A DNA stretch of 64,000 nucleotides, from NCBI RefSeq assembly GCF_003014495.1, contig NZ_PYGC01000002.1:682001-746000 (forward strand). The letters run 5' to 3'. How positions within the stretch are numbered: the first letter of the stretch is position 1; each line of letters starts with the position of its first letter. A program made the translations under genes and the position numbers. Positions 52,285-61,875 of this stretch are shown here, piece by piece. The stretch comes from Prolixibacter denitrificans. Lineage in GTDB: Bacteria; Bacteroidota; Bacteroidia; Bacteroidales; Prolixibacteraceae. The notes beneath the pieces were generated by a model. It worked only from the letters and a program-made list of their open reading frames with translations, did not search any database and was not told where the DNA came from.

Positions 52285-53010
52285 ATGGACGAGATTTTTA
52301 AAAAGATTGGAACAACTCAGACCCTCAGTCAGAAGATCGAACGGAATATAGAGAAGGCTATCCGTGATAAGAAACTGGAAGTTGGTTCCCGTCTTCCCTC
52401 CGAGCGTGAATTATGCGAAATGTTTGCTGTCAGCCGTACGGCTTTGCGTGAAGCGTTGAGACGTTTAAGTGCCCGTGGTCTCCTCGAAATCCGGAAAGGT
52501 AGCGGTATGTATGTGACAAAGCTGGGAATGCAGGATGCTATTCAATCGCTGAATCTGTATTACGACCTGAAGTTCGACAATAACCTTATCAAGCAGATCA
52601 TCGAAGTGAGAAAAGCATTCGAACCCCAGATTACGATGATGGCTGCCCAAAACCGGACGGAAGAAGATCTCAAACAGATGGAGAAGAACCTGCTTGAGTT
52701 CGATAAGTGCGATCCGGATAATACCCAGTTAGAATCGGATATCGATAACCGGTTCCATATTCTGTTGGCCCGTGCCACCGGTAACCCGATTGCTATCGTT
52801 ACCATGGAGCCCATTCACAACTTGCTTCCGCGTATGCGTAACCTGATTTATGGTAGTATCGAAGGGGAGAAGGAAATCACCCTGGGTTATCACAAGGAAA
52901 TTGTGAATGCTATCCGGGAAAAAGACGGTGAACGTGCTTCGGAACGTATGCAGGCACACATTAACCGCAACATGGAGGTTTACGAAAAGTTTCTCAATAA
53001 GGGAGAATAA
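52285..53010 (+). CDS. GntR-family (FadR subfamily) transcriptional regulator
   Basis: The 241-residue protein has an N-terminal winged helix (SRLPSERELCEMFAVSRTALREALRRL then GLLEIRKGSGMYV, about 38-80). A C-terminal all-helical FCD ligand-binding domain follows (FEPQITMMAAQN to the metal-type His residues in FHILLARATGN and LGYHKEIVNAI). FadR-type regulators respond to organic acids or sugar acids. Its place 75 bases after the GHL10/NagB-LmbE pair suggests control of amino-sugar or peptidoglycan salvage, perhaps sensing a sugar acid or lactate from MurQ. That is inference. Confidence 0.93.
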   Translation: MDEIFKKIGTTQTLSQKIERNIEKAIRDKKLEVGSRLPSERELCEMFAVSRTALREALRRLSARGLLEIRKGSGMYVTKLGMQDAIQSLNLYYDLKFDNNLIKQIIEVRKAFEPQITMMAAQNRTEEDLKQMEKNLLEFDKCDPDNTQLESDIDNRFHILLARATGNPIAIVTMEPIHNLLPRMRNLIYGSIEGEKEITLGYHKEIVNAIREKDGERASERMQAHINRNMEVYEKFLNKGE

Positions 53011-53030
53011 GCTGTTTGCCCACACATATA

Positions 53031-53053
53031 ACCCGGCTCCACTACAGCCGGGT
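53031..53053. terminator. Bidirectional hairpin between GntR and outer-membrane barrel genes
   Basis: ACCCGGC (53031-53037) pairs with GCCGGGT (53047-53053). It overlaps the last codons of the convergent barrel gene. The T-content after it is modest on both strands. Confidence 0.5.
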
Positions 53054-54337
53054 ATTTACTACACTGTTGAATATCGAACCGAACTGGTAACGTAGCCCGA
53101 TGCCGCTCGAAATCTCGAACGATGTGGGCAGTTTGCGCGTGTTCAGTAATAAGTCCTCGTCTGAAATATCACCTAACGGCAGATACAACTGGTCATGAAT
53201 GCTTTCGGCATTGAAACCGAAATTCACCGAAAGGCCCTTGGCCACCCGGAAATTAATGCCGGTATTGAATTGCAGACTGTACTTCTCGGGCATTTCCAGG
53301 TATTGATTTCCCCGCACCCGTGCTTCGATGCCGCCCCATTGTTGCACCATCTCGAAATCGACCGCGAGGGTATGTTTCCACAACCACTCCTTTGTTTTAT
53401 CGAAAATGGTCTTTTCATTGTAGCCCACCGTTTCGCCGCCGGCATAATAAGCAACCGTGAAGGTGCGTTTATCCGCTTCGTCCCACGGAAAGAAGTTATA
53501 CTCAACTGCCGGTTTCAGGCTGTAGGAATACTTGATATTACGATAGGTGCTGGAATACAGATTGAAGAATCCGCCGAACGACCAACGGTCCGATAAACTC
53601 CTGACAACACTGGATGAAAAACCCTTGTAAATATTTTCTGTTCGGACCGTCTCATCGTAGGTTGAGGTATCGGTTTCTACCGTTTTTTTATACTCGCGGA
53701 TGTGGCTGGAGTAATTGATGTTATTCCGCACCCGCCATTCCTCGGTCACTTTAGAGGCACGTCCTGAGAACGAGTAGTCGAAGTTCTTCTTCCGTTCCTC
53801 CATGCTCAGCCCGCCGTTTCCCTGGATGCGAAACACCCAGTTGTGCCACGGGTCAACCAATGGTTTGGTGTCCGCGAAAGCGGTATCTTTTTTATTTCCT
53901 TTGATATTCACCGATTCAGCGCCGGTTGCTTCATTCACAAATGGCATTACGCCCATTTTCAGGGTACGAAGAAAAACATCACGCACCTGGTTCCAGGTTT
54001 GCGACGGGTAGGTATTGCAGTTCAAAGTAAAATCGCCAATTTGGTCGAACATGACGCTGTAGAAAGCCATGGAGTAGTTGGCACCGCCACTTCCGGTGGT
54101 CCGCTTCTTGACAATTACATGCACATCGGCAGCATTCGGGTCGTTTACAAAATCGACAAACGAAATATTTCGGCGGATGTAATTAAAATCAACGATATTT
54201 CCTTCCAGGTACAAACGCACCGGACCTTCTTTTCTTCCCTTACCGGGAAGCTCCTTCCCAACAACCCGCTGAAGAGGAACAACCAGCAGAAAAAGTGCAA
54301 TAAAATACAGTAAAAACGGAATAGACCCTTTTTTCAT
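53042..54337 (-). CDS. Outer-membrane beta-barrel protein of unknown function
   Basis: The start at 54337 (MKKGSIPFLLYFIALFLLVV) gives a signal peptide and 431 residues; an upstream ATG adds 26 non-signal residues. After a soluble N-domain (about 40-150, with LYLEGNIVDFNYIRRNI and VHVIVKKRTTGSGGANY) the chain alternates amphipathic strands up to a terminal aromatic-rich strand (GIGLRYQFGSIFNSVV). It looks like a DUF481- or porin-like barrel. No catalytic motif is evident. It faces the GntR gene convergently. Confidence 0.85.
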   Translation of the reverse strand: MKKGSIPFLLYFIALFLLVVPLQRVVGKELPGKGRKEGPVRLYLEGNIVDFNYIRRNISFVDFVNDPNAADVHVIVKKRTTGSGGANYSMAFYSVMFDQIGDFTLNCNTYPSQTWNQVRDVFLRTLKMGVMPFVNEATGAESVNIKGNKKDTAFADTKPLVDPWHNWVFRIQGNGGLSMEERKKNFDYSFSGRASKVTEEWRVRNNINYSSHIREYKKTVETDTSTYDETVRTENIYKGFSSSVVRSLSDRWSFGGFFNLYSSTYRNIKYSYSLKPAVEYNFFPWDEADKRTFTVAYYAGGETVGYNEKTIFDKTKEWLWKHTLAVDFEMVQQWGGIEARVRGNQYLEMPEKYSLQFNTGINFRVAKGLSVNFGFNAESIHDQLYLPLGDISDEDLLLNTRKLPTSFEISSGIGLRYQFGSIFNSVVNTRL

Positions 54338-54627
54338 AGTTAGCTCGAAATAGGTGGATGGCGGAAAATTGCAACAAATGTATAGAAAACGTTTATTATT
54401 TGAAAGATATTTCATTACGATATCATACCGGAATAGGATGATTTATGGCTTGTAAACCAATTTGTTTCGCTTAGGATGACCAAATGCGTACCAGAAGAAG
54501 TGTCCCTGTCAGTGGTAACTTATTGTTTGGCTTACGGTAAGCATAAAAAGATTTTATAAAATTGCCTTGCTTTTTGAGCCTTTCGGCAGAAAAGATTGTT
54601 TCACACAAAAAGTAATACACACAGCTC

Positions 54628-55581
54628 ATGACAACCAGTTTTTTGCTATTGATTCTCGGTTTGGTATTTCTTATCAAAGGTGCCGACTGGCTGGTATTCG
54701 GGGCATCTGCCCTGGCGCGCCGTTTCCGCATTCCTGATCTGGTTATCGGGCTAACCATTGTTTCATTCGGAACATCGGCACCCGAGCTGGTTGTTAATAG
54801 TTTCGCCGCGTTCCAGAATCACCCGGACATTGTTTTGGGGAACATCATCGGGAGTAACAACTTCAACCTGTTTCTCATCCTCGGAATTTCGGGATTGATT
54901 CTTCCGCTAAGCGTACAAAGCACCACCGTGTGGAAAGAGATTCCCTTCTCGTTGCTGGCTGCACTGGTATTATTGATTTTAGCCAACGACCAATGGACCG
55001 GGCATGCAATCGATGTGATTTCGCGAACGGATGGCATAATTCTACTTCTTTTTTTCGCTTTGTTCTGGCTCTATCTTTTCCGGCAGGTGAAAAAAGAACG
55101 ACTCAGTTCACCCGCAGAACCCGAAACCTCTTCGATGAGTAACTGGAAGATGGCAGCCTATATTTTGGGTGGGCTGGTCATCCTTATCATTGGTGGAAAG
55201 GTGATCGTCAATAGCGCGGTGAATATTGCCCGGCATTACCAAATTAGCGAGCAAATCATCAGCCTGACGATTGTTGCCGCGGGAACATCACTGCCTGAGT
55301 TAGCTACATCGGTGGTAGCCGCTATACGCAAGAACAATGACATTGCTGTGGGGAACGTTATCGGGTCGAACATCTTCAACATCTTCTTCATCCTGGCCAT
55401 CAGTTCACTCATTCGCCCCATTCATTTCGACGTTTCCTTCAACCGCGACATTCTGTTGCTCATCGGCGGAACGCTCTTCCTGTTCATTGCCATGTTCACC
55501 GGTAAGGTACGCAAGCTCGATCGTTGGGAAGCCGCATTACTGCTGATTGCTTTTGGTGTGTACTTTTACTTCATCACCTGA
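54628..55581 (+). CDS. Calcium/sodium antiporter (CaCA family)
   Basis: The 317-residue membrane protein shows the two inverted alpha-repeats of the family. GTSAPELVVNSFAAFQ with GNIIGSNNFNLFL is in the first half and GTSLPELATSVVAAI with GNVIGSNIFNIFF in the second. About ten hydrophobic helices fit the YrbG fold. It exchanges Ca2+ for Na+ or H+ at the inner membrane. The 290-base gap upstream (54338-54627) contains no gene. Its 3' end overlaps the convergent SulP gene by 16 bases. Confidence 0.95.
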   Translation: MTTSFLLLILGLVFLIKGADWLVFGASALARRFRIPDLVIGLTIVSFGTSAPELVVNSFAAFQNHPDIVLGNIIGSNNFNLFLILGISGLILPLSVQSTTVWKEIPFSLLAALVLLILANDQWTGHAIDVISRTDGIILLLFFALFWLYLFRQVKKERLSSPAEPETSSMSNWKMAAYILGGLVILIIGGKVIVNSAVNIARHYQISEQIISLTIVAAGTSLPELATSVVAAIRKNNDIAVGNVIGSNIFNIFFILAISSLIRPIHFDVSFNRDILLLIGGTLFLFIAMFTGKVRKLDRWEAALLLIAFGVYFYFIT

Positions 55582-57236
55582 CGCACGTGCGGCATCTCGG
55601 TGAAAGCGATATGCAGTCCGGCCTGTTTAAGTGCGTTGGCAAAGGTTTCGCAAATGTACTCTTCGCCCACCATCTCATCGATACCAAACAAGCCCAGTTC
55701 TCTGCGTACTTCCGGTTTTACTCCGGACAGGATGACCCGGATACCCCGTTTCTCCATCTCCTTCAACAGCTCAACGAAATTGTGAATCCCGGTCGAATCG
55801 ATGAAAGGCACATGTCGCATCCGTAGAATCAACACGTTTGATTTATAATGAATATTTCGCAATGCATCGCGGTATTCCTGTGCCGCCGCGAAGAAGAACG
55901 GGCCACTGATTTCGTATACATCCACACCGCGGGGCAAGGCCGAATAGTTCTCAATCACATCGGTATCCTGCTCCATCGGTTCCACCGACGACAATTTGCC
56001 CATCCGCTGCATAAAGAGCAAGGCTGAAAGCACAATCCCGACCTCGATGGCAACCGTCAGATCGACCAATACGGTCAGGAAGAAAACCGTCAGCAATACC
56101 AACACATCGTATTTCGAGCCTTTCAATACCGAACGAAATGAACGCCATTCGCTCATGTTATATGCCACTACCATCAGAATACCGGCCAGCACCGGCATGG
56201 GAATCAGTTTGGCCCACTTCCCAAAGAAAAGCATGATGAGCAACAATGTGACTGCATGAATCATTCCCGCCAACGGCGTGCGTCCACCGTTTTTTACATT
56301 GGTAGCTGTCCGGGCAATGGCTCCGGTAGCCGGAATTCCGCCAAAGAGCGGTGATGCCAGGTTGGCAATTCCCTGCGCAATCAGTTCGGTGTTCGAACGG
56401 TGATGTCCGCCAATCATTCCATCAGCTACCACCGCCGACAACAGCGACTCAATAGCACCCAGCATAGCAATGGTCAAAGCAGGCTGAACATAGTTTTGTA
56501 GGTTCGACCAGTCCAAATGTGGAATTTGGAATGAAATGCTTCCCTGGATTTCGCCGAACACGCTCTCAATGGTATGAACAGGGAGATGGAACAGCGCCAC
56601 AATGGGCGTAATGATCAGAATCGCCAGGAATGAACCGGGAATTCGTTTCAGAAGCTTCCCCCCATATATGGTGATCAATATAGTGGTTATGGTAATGATG
56701 ACTGCAGCCGGGTTTACCTGGTTGAGTGATGTCAGATACACACCCCATTTCGGCAAGAAGCCGGCTGGTAAATGTTCGGGATGCAGTCCCAGGGCATCTT
56801 TCACCTGCGTGGTGAAAATCACCAGGGCAATACCGGAGGTAAAGCCAACCGTTAGCGGTCGCGGAATAAACTTCAGTACGGCTCCCAACCGGAGCAATCC
56901 AAACAAAATGAGTATAACGCCCGCCATCATTGTCGAGATGGCCAGGCCTTCGATGCCATAGGTTCCGACAATACCGGCCACCACAACGATAAACGCTCCG
57001 GTAGGCCCGCCAATCTGCACGCGACTCCCACCTAAAAAGGAAATCAGGAAACCCGCTATGATAGCTGTTGCCAATCCTTTTTCAGGCGAAACGCCCGAAG
57101 CAACCGCGAAGGCAATGGCCAACGGAATCGCCACAATACCAACAATCACACCGGCCAACAGATCGTTCACAATCGTTTGCCGGGAATAACCACCTTTCAG
57201 GATGGTAAAGAATTTGGGTTTGAAAATGCTCTGCAT
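55566..57236 (-). CDS. SulP-family anion transporter with STAS domain
   Basis: The 556-residue protein has a long membrane domain starting LLAGVIVGIVAIPLAIAFAVASGVSPEKGL, with the LGGSRVQIGGPTGAF signature near residue 70 and GIPATGAIARTATN near 300. A cytoplasmic STAS domain (about 440-545) contains the FIDSTGIHNFVELL phospho-acceptor-type motif. SulP proteins carry sulfate, bicarbonate or C4-dicarboxylates; the substrate cannot be told apart here. The gene overlaps the antiporter gene at the 3' ends. Confidence 0.94.
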   Translation of the reverse strand: MQSIFKPKFFTILKGGYSRQTIVNDLLAGVIVGIVAIPLAIAFAVASGVSPEKGLATAIIAGFLISFLGGSRVQIGGPTGAFIVVVAGIVGTYGIEGLAISTMMAGVILILFGLLRLGAVLKFIPRPLTVGFTSGIALVIFTTQVKDALGLHPEHLPAGFLPKWGVYLTSLNQVNPAAVIITITTILITIYGGKLLKRIPGSFLAILIITPIVALFHLPVHTIESVFGEIQGSISFQIPHLDWSNLQNYVQPALTIAMLGAIESLLSAVVADGMIGGHHRSNTELIAQGIANLASPLFGGIPATGAIARTATNVKNGGRTPLAGMIHAVTLLLIMLFFGKWAKLIPMPVLAGILMVVAYNMSEWRSFRSVLKGSKYDVLVLLTVFFLTVLVDLTVAIEVGIVLSALLFMQRMGKLSSVEPMEQDTDVIENYSALPRGVDVYEISGPFFFAAAQEYRDALRNIHYKSNVLILRMRHVPFIDSTGIHNFVELLKEMEKRGIRVILSGVKPEVRRELGLFGIDEMVGEEYICETFANALKQAGLHIAFTEMPHVRQVMK

Positions 57237-57487
57237 CGATTTCTGGAAGTAAGCTGCAAAAGTAGCCGAAAAACCGAATGCTAAATCAGATTGTCGCGTT
57301 AAAATATTACTAATTCAGATTGGAGGGAACGACTGGATGCGTGGAGCTAAGGGAAAGATGATTCGGGTTGAGTTCCCGATTATCTTCAATTATCATCCGG
57401 AGTTGATGAATATTCCATTCGGGAAGGGGTGGCATGTTGTTAGAAAGATGGTATCGTGAGGATGTACGTCCCCGCAGTAGTCTTTTT

Positions 57488-57575
57488 TGAGCCTGAAAGG
57501 CTCCGATTCCAGAACTTGGGGCAACGCCCGGGACAAAGGCGTATAATACAACCAATCAGCCTGTAGGGCTGGCAC
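57488..57575. repeat. Composite hairpin repeat, inverted copy 3 (gap 57237-57791)
   Basis: Read on the minus strand it gives AGCCCTACAGGCTG, the GTATTATACGCCTTTGTC segment and CGTTGCCCCAAG, matching the tail of the copies at 36687 and 38374. Further hairpins follow (GAAGCCCTTCAGGCTTC near 57605 and GGCTAAAGCC near 57682). No gene lies in the 555-base gap. Confidence 0.75.
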
Positions 57576-57736
57576 ATCCGTACCAATTCTCAGGATCTGA
57601 TGCTTGAAGCCCTTCAGGCTTCCATACGTCTATTGGTCTTTTACCCGGAGTATTGCCCCGGGCTTTGGGATTTCAGACCTTAGGCTAAAGCCGGAATAAA
57701 TGGCGGGCATGTAAGGGCTTTAGCCCAACCATCATC

Positions 57737-57765
57737 ATAAAAAAATCCCGGCAATCGCCGGGATT
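57737..57765 (-). terminator. Intrinsic terminator of the dihydroorotase-lipoprotein unit
   Basis: AATCCCGGC (57744-57752) pairs with GCCGGGATT (57757-57765) around AATC; on the minus strand a run of T follows. It is 27 bases past the stop of the lipoprotein gene. Confidence 0.9.
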
Positions 57766-57791
57766 CTTTATTCTATTTGAATTATTCAATT

Positions 57792-58280
57792 TCAGTTAAA
57801 CTCTATCCGGAAAACCGGTTTGTGACCACGGAGGGTACTGTCGTTATTCCAAACTTCGTAACCGAGTGTCATCGCGGTGACTTTCTTTCGTAACCGGTCG
57901 TTCTTCTCGTCCCAGTACCACTGCTCGTCGAACTGTATTTTCCCGATTTTATCGCGGGTAAATTCGCCGGAAGCTTCCATCGCTTTCACTTCCTGTATAG
58001 AATACTTCTTCCGGGTAAAATAATCCATGGCCGTCAGTTTGCCGGCATAAACGGCATCGAAGATGTCATCGATGAGTTTCTTCCGTTCGAACTTGCTCAG
58101 GCATTCCGTCGTCCACGTGTCATCTTTGTTCGGATTCAGTATGATGGTATCATACGTAATCTTTCCCATCGACGCACCTTGGGGGGCAGGCGTCGCCGCT
58201 GTTTGTTGTTCTTTCTTCTCCTGTTTGCATCCTGAAAAGATGAGTACAAGAGCAGCAAGAATGAAGAGGCTTCTTTTCAC
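57792..58280 (-). CDS. Small lipoprotein of unknown function
   Basis: The 162-residue protein has a lipobox (ALVLIFSGC, Cys18), a short Gln/Ala/Pro linker, and a globular domain with TWTTECLSKFERKKLIDDIFDAVYAGKLTAMDYF (about 55-88) and EQWYWDEKNDRLRKKVTAMTLGYEVWN. I do not recognise the family; it resembles other Bacteroidota envelope proteins carrying a gliding-like acidic/aromatic core only in general character. Its ATG directly abuts the stop codon of the dihydroorotase gene with no gap, so the two are co-transcribed and probably coupled. Confidence 0.82.
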   Translation of the reverse strand: MKRSLFILAALVLIFSGCKQEKKEQQTAATPAPQGASMGKITYDTIILNPNKDDTWTTECLSKFERKKLIDDIFDAVYAGKLTAMDYFTRKKYSIQEVKAMEASGEFTRDKIGKIQFDEQWYWDEKNDRLRKKVTAMTLGYEVWNNDSTLRGHKPVFRIEFN

Positions 58281-59648
58281 TTATCTTCGGTCAAAAGTTA
58301 GACGTTCGCCACGGAATTCTTCGTTGAATTTTCCTTTTCCGTCGGCATTGGTATTCTCGTACACCAGGTTGCCATTCACAAAGGTGTGGGTGACCTGGTA
58401 AGAGAATGATTCACCTTCGAAAGGCGACCATTGACATTTGTAGAAGAGGTTATCCTTCGAAACGGTCCAGCGCGAGGGTTCTACCAACACCAAGTCGGCT
58501 TTGTAGCCTTTCCGGATGTAGCCGCGCTTTTGCACGCCAAACAGTTCGGCCGGGGCATGACACATCTTCTCGACAACTTTTTCGATACTGATTTTGCCTC
58601 TTCGGTGCAGTTCCAGCATGGCAACCAGCGCGTGTTGCACCAGCGGTCCGCCGGATGGCGCTTTCAGGTACTTGTTATTTTTTTCCTCTTCGGTGTGCGG
58701 GGCATGGTCGGTGGCAATCACGTCGATGCGGCCTTCGTTCACAGCCTTTAAAATGGCCTCGCGGTCGTCGGCAGTTTTTACCGCCGGGTTCCATTTGATG
58801 CGTGTGCCGTACTTTTCGTAATCGGCATCGCTGAACCAAAGGTGATGCACACAAGCTTCCGCCGTGATTTTCTTATCCTTCAACGGGATGTTATTATCGA
58901 ACAGCGCCATCTCTTTGGCGGTAGAAAGGTGTAGCACGTGTAGCCGGGCTCCGTTCTTTTTCGCCAGTTCAACCGCTTTGGAAGTGCTCAGGAAGCAGGC
59001 TTCGGCACTACGGATTTTCGGGTGTTCGCTAATCGGAATGTCTTCGCCGTATTTTTCTTTGGCGGAAGCGAGGTTGGCCTGAATGGTTGGCTCGTCCTCA
59101 CAGTGCGTGGCAATCAGCATTTTCGATTTGCTGAACAGATTGGCCAGCGTCTCGGGATTGTCAACCAGCATATTCCCGGTGGACGAACCCATGAAGACTT
59201 TCACTCCGCAAACCTTTTCCGGGTCGGTTTTCAGTACTTCGTCGATGTTGTCGTTGGTGGCGCCCATGTAAAACGAGTAGTTGGCCATCGAAACTTCGGC
59301 GGCGCGGGCATATTTTTGTTCGAGTAATTCCTGCGTGGTGGCTTGCGGAACGGTGTTGGGCATTTCCATAAACGAGGTGATGCCGCCGGCTACAGCCGCT
59401 CTCGATTCGGTGGCGATTTCGGCTTTGTGAGTGAGCCCGGGTTCCCGGAAATGAACCTGGTCATCGATAGCGCCAGGTAGGAGTAGTTTTCCGGAAGCAT
59501 CAATGACTTCAGCTTTCGCCAACACGCTTTCCGGTACTTCGTTGCGAAAGATTTTCTCAATGTTTCCGTTTCGAATCAGGATGCTTGTCCCTTTCATGAT
59601 TTTTCCTTCATTCACTACCTTGGCATCCCTGATGACAATGTCCTTCAT
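58281..59648 (-). CDS. Dihydroorotase
   Basis: The 455-residue amidohydrolase has the metal site region IDDQVHFREPGLTHKAE (residues about 58-74), the carboxylated-lysine region VKVFMGSSTGNML (about 148-160), zinc histidines in ATHCEDE and HVLHLSTAKE, and the catalytic Asp in ATDHAPHTEEE. The first His of the usual HxH is Gln here, a form I recall in many Bacteroidota dihydroorotases. It interconverts carbamoyl-aspartate and dihydroorotate in pyrimidine synthesis. An allantoinase or hydantoinase-like role is less likely. It is the first gene of a two-gene unit. Confidence 0.92.
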   Translation of the reverse strand: MKDIVIRDAKVVNEGKIMKGTSILIRNGNIEKIFRNEVPESVLAKAEVIDASGKLLLPGAIDDQVHFREPGLTHKAEIATESRAAVAGGITSFMEMPNTVPQATTQELLEQKYARAAEVSMANYSFYMGATNDNIDEVLKTDPEKVCGVKVFMGSSTGNMLVDNPETLANLFSKSKMLIATHCEDEPTIQANLASAKEKYGEDIPISEHPKIRSAEACFLSTSKAVELAKKNGARLHVLHLSTAKEMALFDNNIPLKDKKITAEACVHHLWFSDADYEKYGTRIKWNPAVKTADDREAILKAVNEGRIDVIATDHAPHTEEEKNNKYLKAPSGGPLVQHALVAMLELHRRGKISIEKVVEKMCHAPAELFGVQKRGYIRKGYKADLVLVEPSRWTVSKDNLFYKCQWSPFEGESFSYQVTHTFVNGNLVYENTNADGKGKFNEEFRGERLTFDRR

Positions 59649-59818
59649 TTTTGAGTTTGATTGATTTTGTTTTTAATTATTTGGTAGTGGCATGTGTTCC
59701 ACTGGTTGTCGGTTGAAAGTAAGCATTTTTCGATGGATTTGAAAGCGCCTGATTTAATCAGTTGTCATGACGAGCTTCCAATTTAAAACTATTTTCTCCT
59801 TTATTTTATTGCGTGGCA

Positions 59819-59848
59819 TAAAAAAGAGCAACCTCGCGAGCTGCTCTT
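59819..59848 (-). terminator. Intrinsic terminator of the GT2 gene
   Basis: AAGAGCA (59824-59830) pairs with TGCTCTT (59842-59848), followed on the minus strand by T-rich sequence (complement of 59820-59825). It lies 19 bases past the stop of the gene at 59868. Confidence 0.82.
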
Positions 59849-59867
59849 GTCCTGTATCTTAAGCAAT

Positions 59868-60602
59868 TTAAGTTCGTTTGTAACTTCGGAACCAGCTCCT
59901 CATCTTCATCTTCATCACCCCGAAAAAGGCTTCTCCGAAGATGCCGCCGCTCATTTTCGACGATCCTTCCTGCCTTTCGGTGAAAATAATGGGAACTTCC
60001 ACGATGTTGAAGCCGAATTTCCAGGCAGTGAATTTCATTTCAATCTGAAATCCGTAACCTTTCATCCTGACTTTATCGAGCCTGATGGTTTCCAACACTT
60101 CGCGCCGGTAACACTTAAACCCGGCAGTCGTATCCATCACCGGCATTCGGGTAACCGTGCGCACATACACCGATGCAAAATACGACATCAGTACACGGCC
60201 CAGCGGCCAGTTAATCACGTTAATTCCGGTAATGTAGCGCGAGCCAATGGCGACATCGGCACCCTTGTTGGCACAGGCGTCATGCAGCCTGAGCAAATCT
60301 TTCGGGTCGTGCGAAAAATCGGCATCCATCTCGAAAACATAGTTGTAGCCGTGTTCGATGGCCCAGTGAAAACCGGTAATGTAGGCGGTTCCAAGCCCTA
60401 GCTTCCCTTCTCGTTGAAGCAGGTGCAGGCGGCCATCGTAGTCTGGCATCAAACGTTTAATAATGTCGGCAGTTCCATCGGGCGAATTGTCATCAATAAT
60501 CAACAGATGGAATGGATGCTCGAGGCCTAATACCGTGCGGACCATCCGCTCGATATTCTCTTTCTCGTTGTATGTAGGAATAATTACTACGCTGTCTGGC
60601 AC
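59868..60602 (-). CDS. Polyprenol-phosphate mannosyl/glycosyltransferase (DPM1-like GT2)
   Basis: The 244-residue protein has a GT-A fold: VVIIPTYNEKENIERMV, LLIIDDNSPDGTADII, LGLGTAYITGFHWAIEHG and the DxD-type EMDADFSHDPKDLLRL. After GSRYITG the sequence continues with the AGFKCYRREVLETI acceptor helix. There is no C-terminal transmembrane pair, as in soluble dolichol-phosphate mannose synthases. It probably charges undecaprenyl or another polyprenyl phosphate with a sugar at the inner membrane. Confidence 0.93.
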   Translation of the reverse strand: MPDSVVIIPTYNEKENIERMVRTVLGLEHPFHLLIIDDNSPDGTADIIKRLMPDYDGRLHLLQREGKLGLGTAYITGFHWAIEHGYNYVFEMDADFSHDPKDLLRLHDACANKGADVAIGSRYITGINVINWPLGRVLMSYFASVYVRTVTRMPVMDTTAGFKCYRREVLETIRLDKVRMKGYGFQIEMKFTAWKFGFNIVEVPIIFTERQEGSSKMSGGIFGEAFFGVMKMKMRSWFRSYKRT

Positions 60603-60720
60603 AATTAAACTTTTTTTGTGTCCGGTAAAGATAAGATTATTCTTTGTGGTTCGAAGCGGGGTATTGGACTGTGATTAACGTTTTTTAGTATTTTTATCGA
60701 AACGATTAACCTGATAGCCT

Positions 60721-61875
60721 TTGGAACTTTTTCGAGACCTCGGTTTGTTAAGCCCGGTTTATGTGCCGTTGATTTTGTCGGTCGTTCTTTTCTTTTCGGC
60801 CGGAAAAGATGATCACAGCAAGGTGTGGCTGGGATGGGGCATGCTCAATGCAGCTTTCCTGTTTCTGGCCAACTACTTTTATTTCCAGAAGCATTACGAA
60901 ATCTATACTTATCTGCACAGTTTGCACATTTCGTCGGTGCTGGCGGCTTACCCGTTCATCTACACGTACATATTAAAACTCACATCGCCTCCCGGGAAAA
61001 AGGTGCGTGCCTGGATTCATTTCCTGCCGTCCATTGTTTTCTTTTTCCTGAGTGCGCCGGTTTTCTATCTCATGCTCGATGTGCAGGAGCGGGTACAGTT
61101 CATGTCGGAGTACCGCTTTGCCCCCGATTTTTCCAATCCGCTGATGAATTACCTGTTGGTGGTTCGTTTCCTCAATATCGTTTGCCTCTTTGTGCAAATC
61201 TTCCTCTACTTTGTTTTGTCGTTCCGGCTGCTTCGAAAGCATCGCTACGAAGCCGTCAACTGGTTTGCCGACTACGGGAAAATCGGCCTCAAGTGGATGT
61301 GGTTGTTCAACGGACTCTTTTTCGGCATGGCCATTCTCAGCATTTTCTTCTATTCCGTCAATCCGGTTAAATTATTTGGCGACGACCGCTACCTGGTCAT
61401 CCCGCTGTTTTTGCTGGGATTGCTTATCTGGGCGCTGGGTGTGTTGGGGTTCCGCCAAAAGCCGCTCTTCGATGAACGCGACCGCCTGGCCGTAAGACTG
61501 GAGGGGCACGATGAACCCGATTCGGTCATCATCAAAAAAATCAGAACGATTTTTCAGGAGCAAAAGCCCTGGTTGAACAACGATTTCAAGCTGGCCGACC
61601 TGTGCCTTGAGCTGGGAACCAACCGCACGTATGTGTCGCAGGCCATCAACCGCAGTTACGGCGTGAACTTTAACACCTTCGTTAACCAGTACCGCGTCGA
61701 TGAAGCCAAGCGACTGCTCTCCAGTCAGCCCATCCTCTTGCTCGAGGAAGTGGCCATCCGTTCCGGTTTTGGTTCCAACGTATCCATGTCCCGCGCCTTC
61801 AGACAACTCGAAAATGTAACGCCCGGCATGTTGCGCGACCGGTTACGGTATGCTACCGAGACAGAAAGTGTTTAG
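60721..61875 (+). CDS. AraC-family regulator with N-terminal membrane domain
   Basis: The 384-residue frame begins at a TTG (LSPVYVPLILSVVLFF). About seven hydrophobic helices span residues 10-250, and a charged linker leads to the AraC DNA-binding domain (about 285-375). That domain has FKLADLCLELGTNRTYVSQAINRSYG and LLEEVAIRSGFGSNVSMSRAFRQ. Such 7TM-AraC proteins in Bacteroidota are membrane-tethered regulators thought to sense an envelope or extracellular signal. The TTG start is uncertain. It is divergent from the GT2 gene. No target is identifiable. Confidence 0.9.
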   Translation: MELFRDLGLLSPVYVPLILSVVLFFSAGKDDHSKVWLGWGMLNAAFLFLANYFYFQKHYEIYTYLHSLHISSVLAAYPFIYTYILKLTSPPGKKVRAWIHFLPSIVFFFLSAPVFYLMLDVQERVQFMSEYRFAPDFSNPLMNYLLVVRFLNIVCLFVQIFLYFVLSFRLLRKHRYEAVNWFADYGKIGLKWMWLFNGLFFGMAILSIFFYSVNPVKLFGDDRYLVIPLFLLGLLIWALGVLGFRQKPLFDERDRLAVRLEGHDEPDSVIIKKIRTIFQEQKPWLNNDFKLADLCLELGTNRTYVSQAINRSYGVNFNTFVNQYRVDEAKRLLSSQPILLLEEVAIRSGFGSNVSMSRAFRQLENVTPGMLRDRLRYATETESV

